Shown: one piece after another, positions 1 through 9,455 of the stretch | Layout of the letters: each line of letters starts with the position of its first letter | How positions within the stretch are numbered: the first letter of the stretch is position 1 | NCBI RefSeq assembly: GCF_029643425.1 | Contig: NZ_CP119106.1 | Location: forward strand, 1,984,001 to 2,048,000 | Reading direction: 5' to 3' | From: Isoptericola sp. AK164 | GTDB taxonomy: Bacteria > Actinomycetota > Actinomycetes > Actinomycetales > Cellulomonadaceae | Length of the DNA: 64,000 bases | Program-made: the position numbers and the translations under genes | Notes under the pieces: model-generated | Database searches by the model: none | What the model was told of the DNA's origin: nothing | What the model saw: the letters and a program-made list of their open reading frames with translations, nothing else

Positions 1-99
1 GCCGTCGGCGGCCCACAGTGGCACCACGGACAGCAGCGGGGCGAAGCCCGCGAAGGCGGCGGCCGTGCCCCAGAGCAGGAGCAGGAAGTCGCGGCGCAT
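1..99 (-). CDS. MFS-type transporter, N-terminal fragment (cut by window edge)
   Basis: Only the first 33 codons are present; the gene continues beyond base 1. They read as a short basic start (MRRDF) followed by a hydrophobic stretch (LLLLWGTAAAFAGFAPLLSV), which looks like the first membrane helix of a major facilitator family carrier. The start lies 2 nt after the stop of the phosphodiesterase-like gene on the same strand, so the two are probably co-transcribed and translationally linked. Family assignment rests on one helix and is therefore weak; substrate unknown. Confidence 0.45.
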   Translation of the reverse strand, partial: MRRDFLLLLWGTAAAFAGFAPLLSVVPLWAADG

Positions 100-101
100 C
101 C

Positions 102-1316
102 TCACCCGCCCGCGACGAGGAGGGGGACCACCATCTCGGTCTCGGTGAGCGAGCCGTGCACGCCCGGCATGTGCCGCGCGGCGGCCGGGTGCAGGCGGGA
201 GTCGACGACGGTGGCCCGGCCGCGGGCGGCCGCGAGCACGTCCCCGACGATCGGTCGCACGTGGTCGGCCACCGGGCCGAACCACCCGGCCTCGACGGCG
301 GCCTGGCCGGTGACCACCACCGCGTCGTCGCCCAGCTCGTCGGCCCAGCGTTCGGCGACCCGGCCGACGTCGGCGCCCGGCGTGGTGTAGACGTGCGTCA
401 TGCGCGGCTCGCCGCCCAGCAGCGCGACGTCGGCGGCGAGCGCGGGGTTCGTGGCGACGTCGTGCTGCGCCTCGAGGTCGGAGGTGACCTGGCCGTGGTC
501 GGCGGTGACGAGCACGAGGGTGCCGCGCGGCGCGGACCGCACCAGGCGCCGCAGCTCGGCGTCGGTGTCCTCCAGGGCGTCGCCCCACTGCCAGGAGTCG
601 GGGCCGTGCTGGTGGCCGACCTTGTCGACCTCGCCCTGGTACAGGTACACCAGACCGTCGTCGCGCAGCGCCGTCAGCGTCGCGTCGACACGGTCGGCGA
701 ACGTCTCGGCCACCACGTACCGGGGACCGCGCAGCCCCGCCCGCGTCATGCCGGAACCGGCGAACTTGCGCGGCCCCGGCGACACGACGCTGACGCCGGC
801 GCCGGCCTGCTCCAGGACAGTCGGCTGGCGCTGCAGGACGGCGGGGTCGACGGCCAGCGGGGCGGACGTCTTCGTGCCCGGTCGGTAGGGGTCGGACTGC
901 TCGGTCCACGAGACCATCGTGGCCAGCCCGCCGGTGTCCGGGTTGCGCTGGGTGTAGCCCAGCATCCCGGTCAGCCCCGGGCTCGTCCCGGTGCCGAGCG
1001 TGGCCAGGGCGGACGCCGTCGTCGACGGGAAGCACGTCGTCAGCGACCGCGCCTCGGGCAGCAGGCCGCGCAGGAACGGCGCGTGGCCCCCGCGCTCGGC
1101 GAGGTTGTGCACGCCGAGCCCGTCGACGAGCACGACGACGACGCGCCGCGCGGCGGGCAGGCCGAGGGCGGCGGCCGCGTCCGCCGAGCGCAGCCCGGTG
1201 GCCGTGGACAGGTCCAGGCCCAGGGCGCCGGCCGCGGCGGGCAGCACCGCGGCGAGCGAGTCCGCGCCGTAGGTCGGCGTGACGAGGGAGTCCGGGAGGT
1301 CGAGCGCCGCCGTCAT
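102..1316 (-). CDS. Alkaline phosphatase/nucleotide pyrophosphatase-family protein
   Basis: A 404-residue protein of the alkaline-phosphatase superfamily (type I phosphodiesterase/nucleotide pyrophosphatase branch). Visible family marks are the metal/nucleophile region VVVLVDGLGVHNL near residue 50, the threonine/serine-rich TTCFPSTTASALATLG block holding the likely nucleophile, and VTADHGQV with the second metal-binding Asp-His pair. A further His lies near the C terminus (MPGVHGSL). No signal peptide is seen, so it is probably cytoplasmic and hydrolyses phosphodiester or pyrophosphate bonds. The ATG start overlaps the DUF5998 stop by 4 nt (ATGA), so the two are translationally coupled. Confidence 0.85.
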   Translation of the reverse strand: MTAALDLPDSLVTPTYGADSLAAVLPAAAGALGLDLSTATGLRSADAAAALGLPAARRVVVVLVDGLGVHNLAERGGHAPFLRGLLPEARSLTTCFPSTTASALATLGTGTSPGLTGMLGYTQRNPDTGGLATMVSWTEQSDPYRPGTKTSAPLAVDPAVLQRQPTVLEQAGAGVSVVSPGPRKFAGSGMTRAGLRGPRYVVAETFADRVDATLTALRDDGLVYLYQGEVDKVGHQHGPDSWQWGDALEDTDAELRRLVRSAPRGTLVLVTADHGQVTSDLEAQHDVATNPALAADVALLGGEPRMTHVYTTPGADVGRVAERWADELGDDAVVVTGQAAVEAGWFGPVADHVRPIVGDVLAAARGRATVVDSRLHPAAARHMPGVHGSLTETEMVVPLLVAGG

Positions 1317-1915
1317 CGCGAGGAGCGCCCGCTGACGCCGGTGGCGGCGGACAGCTGGCGCGCGAAGTCCACCGCGCGGCGCACGGCGTCCGCGCCCTCG
1401 GCGGCCGAGCTGACGCGCACCACGACGTCGTCGGGGGTGAGCTGGCCGGTCAGGCCGTGGTCGGCCTCGCAGCTCGGGTCGGCGCACTGCGCCGGCTCCA
1501 GGTCGATCCGCGCGACGGCGCCCCACCCGATGGCGAGGTTCAGCTCGGCGGCGCTGTCACCGGGGCGGTGGTCGGCCGGCTCGGCGACGATGTGGGTCAG
1601 CGCGACCGAGCGGATCTCGGGCAGCGGCACGGCCTCGGTGGTGGCGGCGGCCGAGGACGGGTTGGCCGCGTCGCCCTCGTGGTCGTCGACGTGCGCGGCC
1701 ACGAGCCGGGTGGGGGTGAGCGCCAGCACGGTCAGGTGGCGGCGCACCTGGCTGTCGAACGTCGTCTCGGCCTGGACCAGGTGCGCCAGGACCGGCTCGT
1801 CCGCGAGCGCGACGTCCAGGACGTCGGTCACCAGGTCGGGGTAGTACCCGGCGCGGTAGACGTGGGCACCGAGCTCGTCACGAAGGTTCTTGCGTGTGGT
1901 CGCGGAAGGCACCAT
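1313..1915 (-). CDS. DUF5998 family protein
   Basis: About 200 residues matching the actinobacterial DUF5998 type: an N-terminal TTRKNLRDELGAHVYRAGYYP segment, a middle part predicting beta strands, and a C-terminal VRRAVDFARQL helix. Function is unknown for the family; no catalytic motif is visible. Start choice is open: ATG at 1915 gives MVPSATT, while GTG at 1912 lies exactly 6 nt behind a GACAAT -10-like hexamer and would be a leaderless start. It is followed without a gap by the pyrophosphatase-like gene. Confidence 0.8.
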   Translation of the reverse strand: MVPSATTRKNLRDELGAHVYRAGYYPDLVTDVLDVALADEPVLAHLVQAETTFDSQVRRHLTVLALTPTRLVAAHVDDHEGDAANPSSAAATTEAVPLPEIRSVALTHIVAEPADHRPGDSAAELNLAIGWGAVARIDLEPAQCADPSCEADHGLTGQLTPDDVVVRVSSAAEGADAVRRAVDFARQLSAATGVSGRSSR

Positions 1916-1963
1916 GGCATTGTCCCACTGTTCGGTCCCGGTGCGACGCCGTCGCGGCGCCGC

Positions 1964-4666
1964 TCAGCCCGGCAGCGCGCGGCGCAGGCCGTCGGCCCGG
2001 CGCCCGGCGGGCCGCAGCCGCACGGCGGCGTGCAGGACGGAGGCTCCCTGCTCGGCGACGACGACGGGGTACATCTCCAGCGACGCGAGCTCGGGCAGGT
2101 CGTCGGCCATGACCGACACGCGGGCGAGGACGTCCTCGAGGGCGTCGACGTCGGCGGGCGGCGCTCCCCCGTAGCCGTACAGCCGCGGCGCGGCCCGGAC
2201 GGTGCTGACCAGCGCGGTGATGTCGACGTCGGTCAGCGGCGGGATGCCGTGCGCGACGTCGTCGAGCAGGTCGACGGCGTCGCCGGCGAGGCCGAACGAG
2301 ACCATCGGGCCGAACAGGGGGTCCTCGGCCGAGCGCACGACGCACGCCACCCCGGCGGGTGCCATGGACTGCACCTCGAACTCCGGGGACTCCTCGCCCA
2401 GCAGGGCGGTGGCGACGGCGCGCAGCCGGCCGACGTCCTCGCGCAGGTCCTCGGCGTCGGTGATGTCCAGGCGCACTCCCCCGAGGTCGTTGCGGTGCCG
2501 CAGCGCGGGAGAGGTGGACTTGAGGGCGACGGGCCAGCCGAGCTCCTCGGCAGCGGCCACGGCCTCGTCGGGTTCGCGCACGGGCCGGGACTCCCACAGC
2601 CGGATGCCGTAGCAGGCGAGCAGCTCGGCGGCCTCGTGGCCGTCCAGCTCGCGGCCCTCGCCGTCGGCGAGCCACTGCTCGACCAGCGCCCGGGCGCGCC
2701 GCGAGTCCACGCCCTCCGGGGCGACCTCGTGCCCCCGGGTCTCGGTGCGCTGCTCGGCGTGCTCGACCACCTTGCCGAGCGCGACCACGGCGTCCTCGGG
2801 GGTCGAGAACGCGGGGATGCGCACGACGCGTCCGTCCGGGCCGACGGCCGCGAGCTCGTCGGGCATGCCGTGCAGCCCGAGCATCGAGGCCACGGTGGTG
2901 CGCCCGGTGCGGGCGGCGGCCTGGGCGACGGCGTGCGCGATCGCGCCGGTGCGCGGCTGGACCACGGGCACGTCGACGGCGACGACGACGTCGCACGCGT
3001 CCGGGGCGTACAGCGCGTCGACGGTGCGGGCGATGTCCTCCTCGTGGGCGTGCGGGGGCAGGTAGTCGCTGGAGGTGGCGACCTCCAGCCCGGCCGATGC
3101 CGCGGCCTCGGCCACCAGGGCCGCGAGCGCCGCCGAGGACGCGAGGATGCCGACGCGGTTGCCGGCGGGCAGCGGCTGGTGGGCCAGCACCTGGGCGACG
3201 TCCATGAGCTGGTGGGTGTTCTCGGCCTGGATGACGCCGGACTGGCGCAGCAGCTCGTCGAGCAGGCGGCGCGGGGCGCGGGTGGCGCGCACGGCGTGCC
3301 CGGGCGGGACGACGTGGCCGGAGCGCCCGGCGGTGGCGACGACGATCGGCTTGACCGCGGACAGCCGGCGCGCGATGCGGGAGAACTTGCGCGGGTTGCC
3401 GATGGACTCCAGGTAGAGGCAGACGACCTCGGTGGCGTCGTCGTCTTGCCAGTACTGCATGAGGTCGTTGCCGGAGACGTCGGCGCGGTGCCCGGCCGAG
3501 ACCATCGAGGACACGCCGAGCCCGCGGCGCTCCAGCGTGGCGGTGAGCGTCACCGCCGCGGCGGCGGACTGGCAGAACAGGCCGACGACGCCGGCGGGCG
3601 GCGGACGTTCGGCCAGGCTCGCCCGCAGCGCCGAGCCCGGGGTCGTGGTCAGCAGCCCGTAGGAGACGGGGCCGACGAGCCGCATCCCGGCGGCGTGGGC
3701 GGTGCGCACGAGCTCCCGGCGGCGCTCCAGCCCCTCCGGCCCGGACTCGGCGTACCCGCCGGACAGGACGACGACGCCGCGCGCCCCGCTGCCGTCGAGC
3801 CGCCGCACGGCCGTCAGGGCGTCCTCGGGCGCGACGGCCAGCACGGCCAGGTCGATCGCGCCGACGTCGTCCCAGCCGGCGGCCTGCTGCACGCTGCCGG
3901 GCACCGCACCGGGCGGGTCCAGCACGACCAGCTCGGTGTCCCCGGGGTCGATCGAGTAGGCGTCCAGCACCCGGCGGGCGAGCAGCGACTCGGGCGTGCC
4001 GTCGTCGGCGCCGGGTCCGACGAGCAGCACCCGGCGGGCCGAGAGCAGCCCGGCCATGGAGCGCGCCTCGGTGCGGTGCTCCCGGTCGGCCATCACGGCG
4101 CGGGACTTCTCGGTGGGGTCCAGGTCGATGCTCACCGCGACGAACCCGTCGTCGAGGTGCTGGCTGATCTGGTAGCCGGCGTCGCGGAACACGCCGAGCA
4201 TGGAGCCGTTCTGCGGCAGGACCTCGGCGGTGAAGCGCCGCACGCCGCGCTCCCGCGCCGCGACGGCCACGTGCTCGAGCAGCACGGAGGCCAGCCCCTT
4301 GCCCTGCAGGGAGTCGGCGATGTTGAACGCGACCTCGGCCTCGCCGTCGGAGATGACGTCGAACCGGGCCACGCCGAGGATGTCCTCGCGGTCGGCGCCG
4401 TCCTCGTCGCGACCGGGCCGCACGGCGACGATCGCGACGCGCTCACGGTGGTCGACCTCGACCAGGCGCCGCAGCTCGCGGTCGGTCAGCCGGGCGATGG
4501 GTGCGAAGAACCGCAGGTAGGTCGAGCGCTCGGACTGGCCGACGTGGAACCGCTGCAGGGTGTCGGCGTCCTCGGGGCGGATCGGGCGCAGGTGCATCGT
4601 GCTGCCGTCGCGCAGCACGACGTCGGCCTCCCATTCCACGGGGTAGTCGACGTGCGAGGAGTCCAT
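1964..4666 (-). CDS. GNAT acetyltransferase fused to NDP-forming acyl-CoA synthetase (Pat-like)
   Basis: A 900-residue fusion. Residues 1-170 are a GNAT acetyltransferase (LRPIRPEDADTLQRF; acetyl-CoA loop around SLQGKGLASVLLEHV). It is followed by a CoA-binding Rossmann domain (VLLVGPGADDGTPESLLARR, about 215), succinyl-CoA-ligase-like domains, and a C-terminal ATP-grasp half (WPVALKSTSPALRHRNDLGG). Related Pat-type enzymes acetylate lysines of other proteins, notably acyl-CoA synthetases. In Salmonella Pat the GNAT domain is at the C terminus; here it is at the N terminus. Protein lysine acylation is inferred. The start sits 6 nt after a TAGCCT -10 hexamer, suggesting a leaderless mRNA. Confidence 0.85.
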   Translation of the reverse strand: MDSSHVDYPVEWEADVVLRDGSTMHLRPIRPEDADTLQRFHVGQSERSTYLRFFAPIARLTDRELRRLVEVDHRERVAIVAVRPGRDEDGADREDILGVARFDVISDGEAEVAFNIADSLQGKGLASVLLEHVAVAARERGVRRFTAEVLPQNGSMLGVFRDAGYQISQHLDDGFVAVSIDLDPTEKSRAVMADREHRTEARSMAGLLSARRVLLVGPGADDGTPESLLARRVLDAYSIDPGDTELVVLDPPGAVPGSVQQAAGWDDVGAIDLAVLAVAPEDALTAVRRLDGSGARGVVVLSGGYAESGPEGLERRRELVRTAHAAGMRLVGPVSYGLLTTTPGSALRASLAERPPPAGVVGLFCQSAAAAVTLTATLERRGLGVSSMVSAGHRADVSGNDLMQYWQDDDATEVVCLYLESIGNPRKFSRIARRLSAVKPIVVATAGRSGHVVPPGHAVRATRAPRRLLDELLRQSGVIQAENTHQLMDVAQVLAHQPLPAGNRVGILASSAALAALVAEAAASAGLEVATSSDYLPPHAHEEDIARTVDALYAPDACDVVVAVDVPVVQPRTGAIAHAVAQAAARTGRTTVASMLGLHGMPDELAAVGPDGRVVRIPAFSTPEDAVVALGKVVEHAEQRTETRGHEVAPEGVDSRRARALVEQWLADGEGRELDGHEAAELLACYGIRLWESRPVREPDEAVAAAEELGWPVALKSTSPALRHRNDLGGVRLDITDAEDLREDVGRLRAVATALLGEESPEFEVQSMAPAGVACVVRSAEDPLFGPMVSFGLAGDAVDLLDDVAHGIPPLTDVDITALVSTVRAAPRLYGYGGAPPADVDALEDVLARVSVMADDLPELASLEMYPVVVAEQGASVLHAAVRLRPAGRRADGLRRALPG

Positions 4667-4801
4667 CAGTGCAGGCTATCGGGTGGGGCCGACCCGTACC
4701 GGAGGGCCGCGCCGCTCCGTGGTGTCGCCCTCTGTCCGGCATGTCCTGACCGAAGCGAGCACCAGATGAGAAAACGCCTTCGTCGCACCCTGCAGTCTCG
4801 G

Positions 4802-5314
4802 GGCTCATCCGATGGATCGTCGCCCGCCCGAAGGCGTGGTGCGATCAGGGTGGAGTTCGTCGTGATGAACGGCTTCACCGATCTCAAGACCGCTGCGGCC
4901 GAGGAGCTGCCCGACGCTACAGCGGTGTTGGACTCGTTCCACGTCATGGGCTCGCCGGCAACGTCCTGGACCGCTGCCGCCAACGACTCCGACAGCCACC
5001 GCGGCCGCGCCACGGCGCCTTCCACCGCGCCAAGGGCCGCGCTCTGATAGCCGCGGTGATCGACTCGGCAACCCGCGGTGTTCCCGCCGCCTGGCCGAAC
5101 TGGTCACGCTCGACCGTGAGCTGACCAAGCGCGCCGTCGACGTGCTGGCGTTCGAGTGGCCGCGGCACCAGCGACGGCCCCACCGCAGCGATCAACGGCG
5201 ACATCGAACACCTACGCACCTTTGCCCTCGGCTTCCGCAACCTGACCCACTTCATCGCCTGAACACTCTTCGAGGCAGGCGGCTTCGGACCCCGACCCTC
5301 AGATCGGATGAGCC
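4802..5314 (+). mobile_element. Degenerate, internally deleted ISL3-family insertion sequence
   Basis: The ends carry a perfect 12-bp inverted repeat, GGCTCATCCGAT at 4802-4813 and its complement at 5303-5314, close to known ISL3 ends (GGCTCTTCC type). Inside are pieces of an ISL3 transposase in changing frames: VEFVVMNGFTDLKTAA with FHVMG from about 4851, LTKRAVDVLAFEW around 5120-5159, and GFRNLTHFIA ending at a stop near 5262. The element is only 513 bp, against roughly 1.3-1.5 kb for a full copy, so much of the catalytic core is missing. No matching 8-bp target duplication is visible beside the ends. It cannot make active transposase. Confidence 0.75.
4851..5300 (+). pseudogene. ISL3-type transposase remnant
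   Basis: Fragments that align by eye to the conserved part of ISL3 DDE transposases: VEFVVMNGFTDLKTAAAEEL corresponds to the usual VEVVAMDGFTGFKTA block, but the catalytic Asp of MDGF is Asn here (MNGF). A stop at about 5047, a frame change near 5160 and a stop near 5262 break the reading frame. After the frame change the sequence reads GTSDGPTAAINGDIEHLR and then ALGFRNLTHFIA. This is dead coding sequence. Confidence 0.7.
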
Positions 5315-5405
5315 GGATACGACGATCGTCGTACTCCCCGCAGCCTGACGATCCGCGCACTGTGGAAGAACTCAGCTACAGAACCAGACCCACGAGGTGA
5401 GTTCC

Positions 5406-5914
5406 ATGACTCTAGAAGCGAGTTCCGCCCAGGCGGACTGGGTGACACATCCGGTGGCGCTCGTCAGCGCTGCGCTCTCGCCGCCACCTGAGCCGGGAAT
5501 ATCCCCTGACGTGCACGAGAATCCGGACGCTCCGCCCGTTCGACAAGCGCTGATGATCCATCTCAGCGGGGTGCTTCACATCAATCTGGCCGGTCAAGGC
5601 GACGAGTGGCGGCGCGAAACCGTGCCAGTCCCCGAGTACGCTGTCGGCTACCAGGCTGCAGTTCATTCTGCAGTGAAGATATGGGGCATCAAGCACAACG
5701 AGAAGAGGCTACCCGGGGTGTACCGGGAGCCGTCCCTGCTGGTATCGCAGTGGGGCGCCCTGTTCACTGCGGGCTCGACGATCGACACCCGCAAGAACCG
5801 CGGTAGCGTGCAAGGGATCGCCGTCGACAGCTGGCGCTTCACCAAAGCCCATCACAAGTTCTTCGAGGTGGACGTTGCCGTAGCAGGGGACGGAAGCGTC
5901 CTCTATCGGCTCGG
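5406..5914 (+). pseudogene. Unrecognised gene fragment fused to a truncated hemerythrin gene
   Basis: A reading frame starts at ATG 5406 behind a good ribosome-binding site (GAGGTGA at 5394-5400). It reads MTLEASSAQADWVTHPV and later SLLVSQWGALFTAGSTIDTR and HHKFFEVDVAVAGDGSVLYR. I do not recognise the family. Base composition is visibly less G+C-rich than neighbours. Near 5912 the sequence joins, out of frame, the hemerythrin-like sequence; the open frame then runs on as out-of-frame translation to 6077. The protein has probably lost its natural C terminus through rearrangement. A start and RBS survive, so expression of a hybrid product cannot be excluded. Confidence 0.45.
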
Positions 5915-6478
5915 CGCGGGGTCGAACCGGGAGACGTCTCCCACGCGACGGCCGTGTCCGAGCAGCTGTGGCTGCTGTCGACCGCCCTGCACGCCCACCA
6001 CGAGGGCGAGGACGAGCGCCTGTGGGACGCCCTCGCATCCCGCGCCCCGGCGTGCGCCCTGCACGTCGAGCGGATGAAGGCCCAGCACGCCCAGATGCTC
6101 GGGCACCTCACCGAGCTCGACACCGCGCTGCCCGCCTGGAAGGCGAACCCTGCTCCGGACACCGCCTGCACCGTGCTGAGCGCCCTCGACGGCATCAACG
6201 CCGCACTCGCGGTGCACCTGCCGGACGAGGAGCGGGAGATCGTGCCGGTAATGGAGACCACCCTCACCCAGGAGGAGGTCGACTGGTTCAGCGAGCACGG
6301 CAGGCGCGCGACTCCGCGCGGGCACATGTGGACCCAGCTGGGAGGCATCATGGCGGCGCAGGACGACCCCGATGCCTGGCTGCGAGCGCACCTGCCGGCG
6401 CCCGTCCGGCTCATGTGGCGCGCGGTGGGGCGGCGGCGCTACGCGGCGCAGCGCGCCGTTCTGCGCCGCTCAGGCTGA
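5915..6478 (+). pseudogene. Hemerythrin HHE domain protein, 5'-truncated
   Basis: From about GVEPGDVSHATAV onward this frame reads as an actinobacterial hemerythrin-like protein: ALHAHHEGEDERLWDAL (the HHE helix), HVERMKAQHAQMLGHL (next His helix) and VHLPDEEREIVPVM (last metal-binding helix). The expected first helix with its His ligand (an HxxLRRxL-type segment) and the start codon are absent, replaced by foreign sequence. A GTG at 5954 could start a shortened protein, but it would lack one ligand helix, so oxygen/di-iron binding should be impaired. Loss probably accompanied the rearrangement that left the nearby IS scar. Confidence 0.65.
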
Positions 6479-6968
6479 GTCTCGAGGCTTGCAGGGCTGC
6501 TCGACTGGGTCGACGTCACCGTAGGCGGGCACACAACGGTCGCCGAGACCGTGCGCCCGTCCGGTGGTGGGAGCCGTTCAGCCAGGCACCAGCGACCATC
6601 CGACCAGAGCGCACCCGAGCGCCAGGTATCGCACTGCGCCACGGCCAGGACGCGGGATCAGAACCCGGTGGGCCGCCCCCAGGCGGTCATGACCCCGGTC
6701 GTGCCTGACGTCGGAGATGTACAGCGCCCACCACACACCCGTCCCTGCGATGACCAGAACCATGGACAGCGGCACGGCGCGACGCCATCGCAGTCGGGGG
6801 ACGTCGGACCGGTGTCGAGTAGCCAACGTCTGGGTCCACCGCCGTCCGGCCCGCCTGCACGGTTCCACCTCGGGCTGGCGCTACGCTTCCTTCGAACGCC
6901 CGTACGCGGCCGCCGTGCCGCCGTCGGGCCTCACGTCCACGCCGAGGATCACCAGGGAGCCGCACCGC
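6479..6968. other. Intergenic stretch upstream of parC
   Basis: Between the hemerythrin remnant and parC. The only plausible gene is a small minus-strand membrane protein listed separately at 6578-6868. The last 100 bases hold the parC leader with a ribosome-binding site (AGGGAG) before ATG 6969. I see no repeat or RNA element here. Confidence 0.4.
6578..6868 (-). CDS. Possible small two-helix membrane protein
   Basis: Up to 96 residues. After a basic N-terminal stretch there is a clear hydrophobic helix (VPLSMVLVIAGTGVWWALYI), a charged His/Arg loop, and a second shorter helix (AVRYLALGCALVGWSLV) at the very C terminus. The hydrophobic pattern and largely G/C-ending codons favour a real gene, but no family is recognised. 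ATG 6763, just before the first helix, is an alternative start. It would be divergent from parC. Confidence 0.35.
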   Translation of the reverse strand: MEPCRRAGRRWTQTLATRHRSDVPRLRWRRAVPLSMVLVIAGTGVWWALYISDVRHDRGHDRLGAAHRVLIPRPGRGAVRYLALGCALVGWSLVPG

Positions 6969-9455
6969 ATGGCGCGCAAGAAGGCCGCACCCGTCGCCGA
7001 CGAGCCGTACGACGAGACCATCGTCGACATCGACGTCGCCGCGGAGATGGAGACGTCGTTCCTCGAGTACGCGTACTCCGTCATCTACTCGCGCGCCCTG
7101 CCGGACGCCCGCGACGGCCTCAAGCCGGTGCACCGCCGGATCCTGTACATGATGGCCGACATGGGCCTGCGGCCCGACCGCGCGCACGTGAAGTCCTCGC
7201 GCGTGGTCGGCGAGGTGATGGGCAAGCTGCACCCGCACGGCGACGGCGCCATCTACGACGCGCTCGTGCGCCTGGCGCAGGACTTCTCGATGCGCCTGCC
7301 GCTGGTGGACGGCCACGGCAACTTCGGCTCGCTCGACGACGGTCCCGCCGCCGCCCGGTACACCGAGGCGCGCCTGGCCGCGCCGTCGATGGCGATGACC
7401 GCCGGGCTGGACGAGGACGTCGTCGACTACGTCCCGAACTACGACAACAAGCTCACCCAGCCCGAGGTGCTGCCCTCGGCCATCCCGAACCTGCTGGTCA
7501 ACGGCGCGTCCGGGATCGCGGTCGGCATGGCCACGAACATGCCGCCGCACAACCTCGTCGAGGTCGTCGCCGCGGCCCAGCACCTGCTGGCGAACCCCGA
7601 GGCGACGCTCGACGACGTCATGCGGTTCGTCCCCGGGCCGGACCTGCCCAGCGGGGGCAAGATCATCGGCCTCGACGGCGTGCGCGACGCCTACCGCACC
7701 GGCCGCGGCTCCTTCCGCACCCGGGCCACCGCCCGGATCGAGAACGTCACGGCCCGGCGCAAGGGGATCGTCGTCACCGAGCTGCCGTACACGGTCGGTC
7801 CGGAGAAGGTGATCGAGAAGATCGCCGACGGCGTGCGCAACAAGAAGATCCAGGGCATCACCAACGTCCAGGACCTCACCGACCGCACGCACGGCATGCG
7901 CGTGGTCATCGAGGTCAAGACCGGGTTCGACCCGGAGGCCGTGCTCGAGCAGCTCTACCGCACCACGCCGCTGGAGGACTCCTTCGGCATCAACAACGTC
8001 GCCCTCGTGGACGGCCAGCCGCGCCCGCTGGGGCTGCTGGACCTGCTGCAGGTCTGGGTCGACCACCGCATCGACGTCGTGCGCCGCCGCTCGCAGTACC
8101 GTCTGGCCAAGCGCAAGGACCGCCTGCACCTCGTCGAGGGTCTGCTGATCGCGATCCTGGACATCGACGAGGTCATCCAGGTCATCCGTTCCTCGGACGA
8201 CGCCGCGATCGCCCGCGAGCGCCTGCAGTCGGTGTTCGACCTGTCCGAGCCGCAGGCCTCCTACATCCTGGACCTGCAGCTGCGCCGCCTGACGAAGTTC
8301 TCCCGCATCGAGCTGGAGTCGGAGAAGTCCCAGCTCGAGGCGGAGATCGCCGAGCTGGAGGCGATCCTGGCCGACGAGGCGCGCCTGCACGGCGTGGTCT
8401 CGGACGAGATGGCCGAGGTCGCCGCCACCTACGGCACGCCGCGCCGCACGGTCCTGCTGGACTCGGCGGGCGGGGCCGCGCAGTCGGCGGCGGCGACGCC
8501 GGCGCGGGGCAAGAAGGCCCCGGCCCTGGACCTGGAGATCAAGGACACCCCGACCCGGGTGCTGCTGTCCGCGACGGGTCTGCTCGCCCGCACCTCGGGC
8601 GAGACCGCGGACGCCCCGGTGGAGCGGGCCGGACGGCGGCACGCGCACGACGCGCTGCGGTCCGACGTCGCGACGACGGCACGCTCCCAGATCGGCCTGG
8701 TCACCTCGACGGGCCGGCTGCACAAGCTGTCCGCCCTGGAGCTGCCCGCGCTGCCGAGCGTGGACGGGCCGCCGTCGCTGTCCGGCGGGGTGCCGGTCAG
8801 CGAGATGGTGTCGCTGGAGTCCGGTGAGCAGGCGCTGGCGGTGGTGTCGCTGGCCGAGGACGCCGCTCCCCTGGCGCTCGGCACCCGCCACGGCGTGGTC
8901 AAGCGGGTGACGCCGGGCGACGCGCCGCGCAACGGCGACGTCTGGGAGGTCATCGGCCTCAAGGACGGCGACGCCGTGGTGGGGGCCGCGCCGGCCACCG
9001 ACGAGGACGAGGTGGTCTTCGTCGCCTCGGACGCCAGCCTGCTGCACTTCGACGCCTCGCTGGTCCGCCCGCAGGGCCGCGCCGCCGCGGGCATGGCCGG
9101 CATCCGCCTCGGCGGGGGCCAGCACGTGGTGTTCTTCGGGGTGGCGCGGGCCGCCTCGCGCGACCTGCACACCGTGGTGACGGTGGCCGGGTCGGCCGGT
9201 GCGCTGCCGGGCACGGGCGGCGGCTCGGTGAAGGTCACCCCGTACGAGCTGTACCCGGGCAAGGGCCGCGGGACCGGCGGCGTGCGCGCCCACCGGTTCC
9301 TCAAGGGCGAGGACGCGATCGTCCTGGCCTGGGTCGGCGAGGGACCGGCGCGGGCCGTGGGTTCGGGCGGTCAGCCGGTCGAGCTGCCCGAGGAGACCAC
9401 GCGCCGCGACGGCTCGGGGACCCCGGCGTCCGGTCCGCTGGCCGCCATCGGATGA
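6969..9455 (+). CDS. parC: DNA topoisomerase IV subunit A
   Basis: An 828-residue type IIA topoisomerase A subunit that cuts and rejoins duplex DNA during decatenation, working with the ParE subunit encoded at 31.8-33.9 kb. The breakage-reunion domain starts at once ([32 protein letters not shown] in two overlapping motifs). The catalytic Tyr is Y131 ([10 protein letters not shown]). The quinolone region reads [10 protein letters not shown], with Gly93 where E. coli GyrA/ParC have Ser. A coiled-coil tower (about 440-470) and C-terminal beta-pinwheel repeats follow. The start is ATG 6969 behind AGGGAG. Called ParC rather than GyrA because it lacks a recognisable GyrA box and the partner is ParE-like. 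Confidence 0.92.
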   Translation: MARKKAAPVADEPYDETIVDIDVAAEMETSFLEYAYSVIYSRALPDARDGLKPVHRRILYMMADMGLRPDRAHVKSSRVVGEVMGKLHPHGDGAIYDALVRLAQDFSMRLPLVDGHGNFGSLDDGPAAARYTEARLAAPSMAMTAGLDEDVVDYVPNYDNKLTQPEVLPSAIPNLLVNGASGIAVGMATNMPPHNLVEVVAAAQHLLANPEATLDDVMRFVPGPDLPSGGKIIGLDGVRDAYRTGRGSFRTRATARIENVTARRKGIVVTELPYTVGPEKVIEKIADGVRNKKIQGITNVQDLTDRTHGMRVVIEVKTGFDPEAVLEQLYRTTPLEDSFGINNVALVDGQPRPLGLLDLLQVWVDHRIDVVRRRSQYRLAKRKDRLHLVEGLLIAILDIDEVIQVIRSSDDAAIARERLQSVFDLSEPQASYILDLQLRRLTKFSRIELESEKSQLEAEIAELEAILADEARLHGVVSDEMAEVAATYGTPRRTVLLDSAGGAAQSAAATPARGKKAPALDLEIKDTPTRVLLSATGLLARTSGETADAPVERAGRRHAHDALRSDVATTARSQIGLVTSTGRLHKLSALELPALPSVDGPPSLSGGVPVSEMVSLESGEQALAVVSLAEDAAPLALGTRHGVVKRVTPGDAPRNGDVWEVIGLKDGDAVVGAAPATDEDEVVFVASDASLLHFDASLVRPQGRAAAGMAGIRLGGGQHVVFFGVARAASRDLHTVVTVAGSAGALPGTGGGSVKVTPYELYPGKGRGTGGVRAHRFLKGEDAIVLAWVGEGPARAVGSGGQPVELPEETTRRDGSGTPASGPLAAIG

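Noticed and set aside
18-1844. A 608-codon plus-strand open frame across the pyrophosphatase-like and DUF5998 genes
   Set aside because: Arg/Gly/Val-rich translation without motifs; it is a G+C-driven shadow of two clear minus-strand genes.
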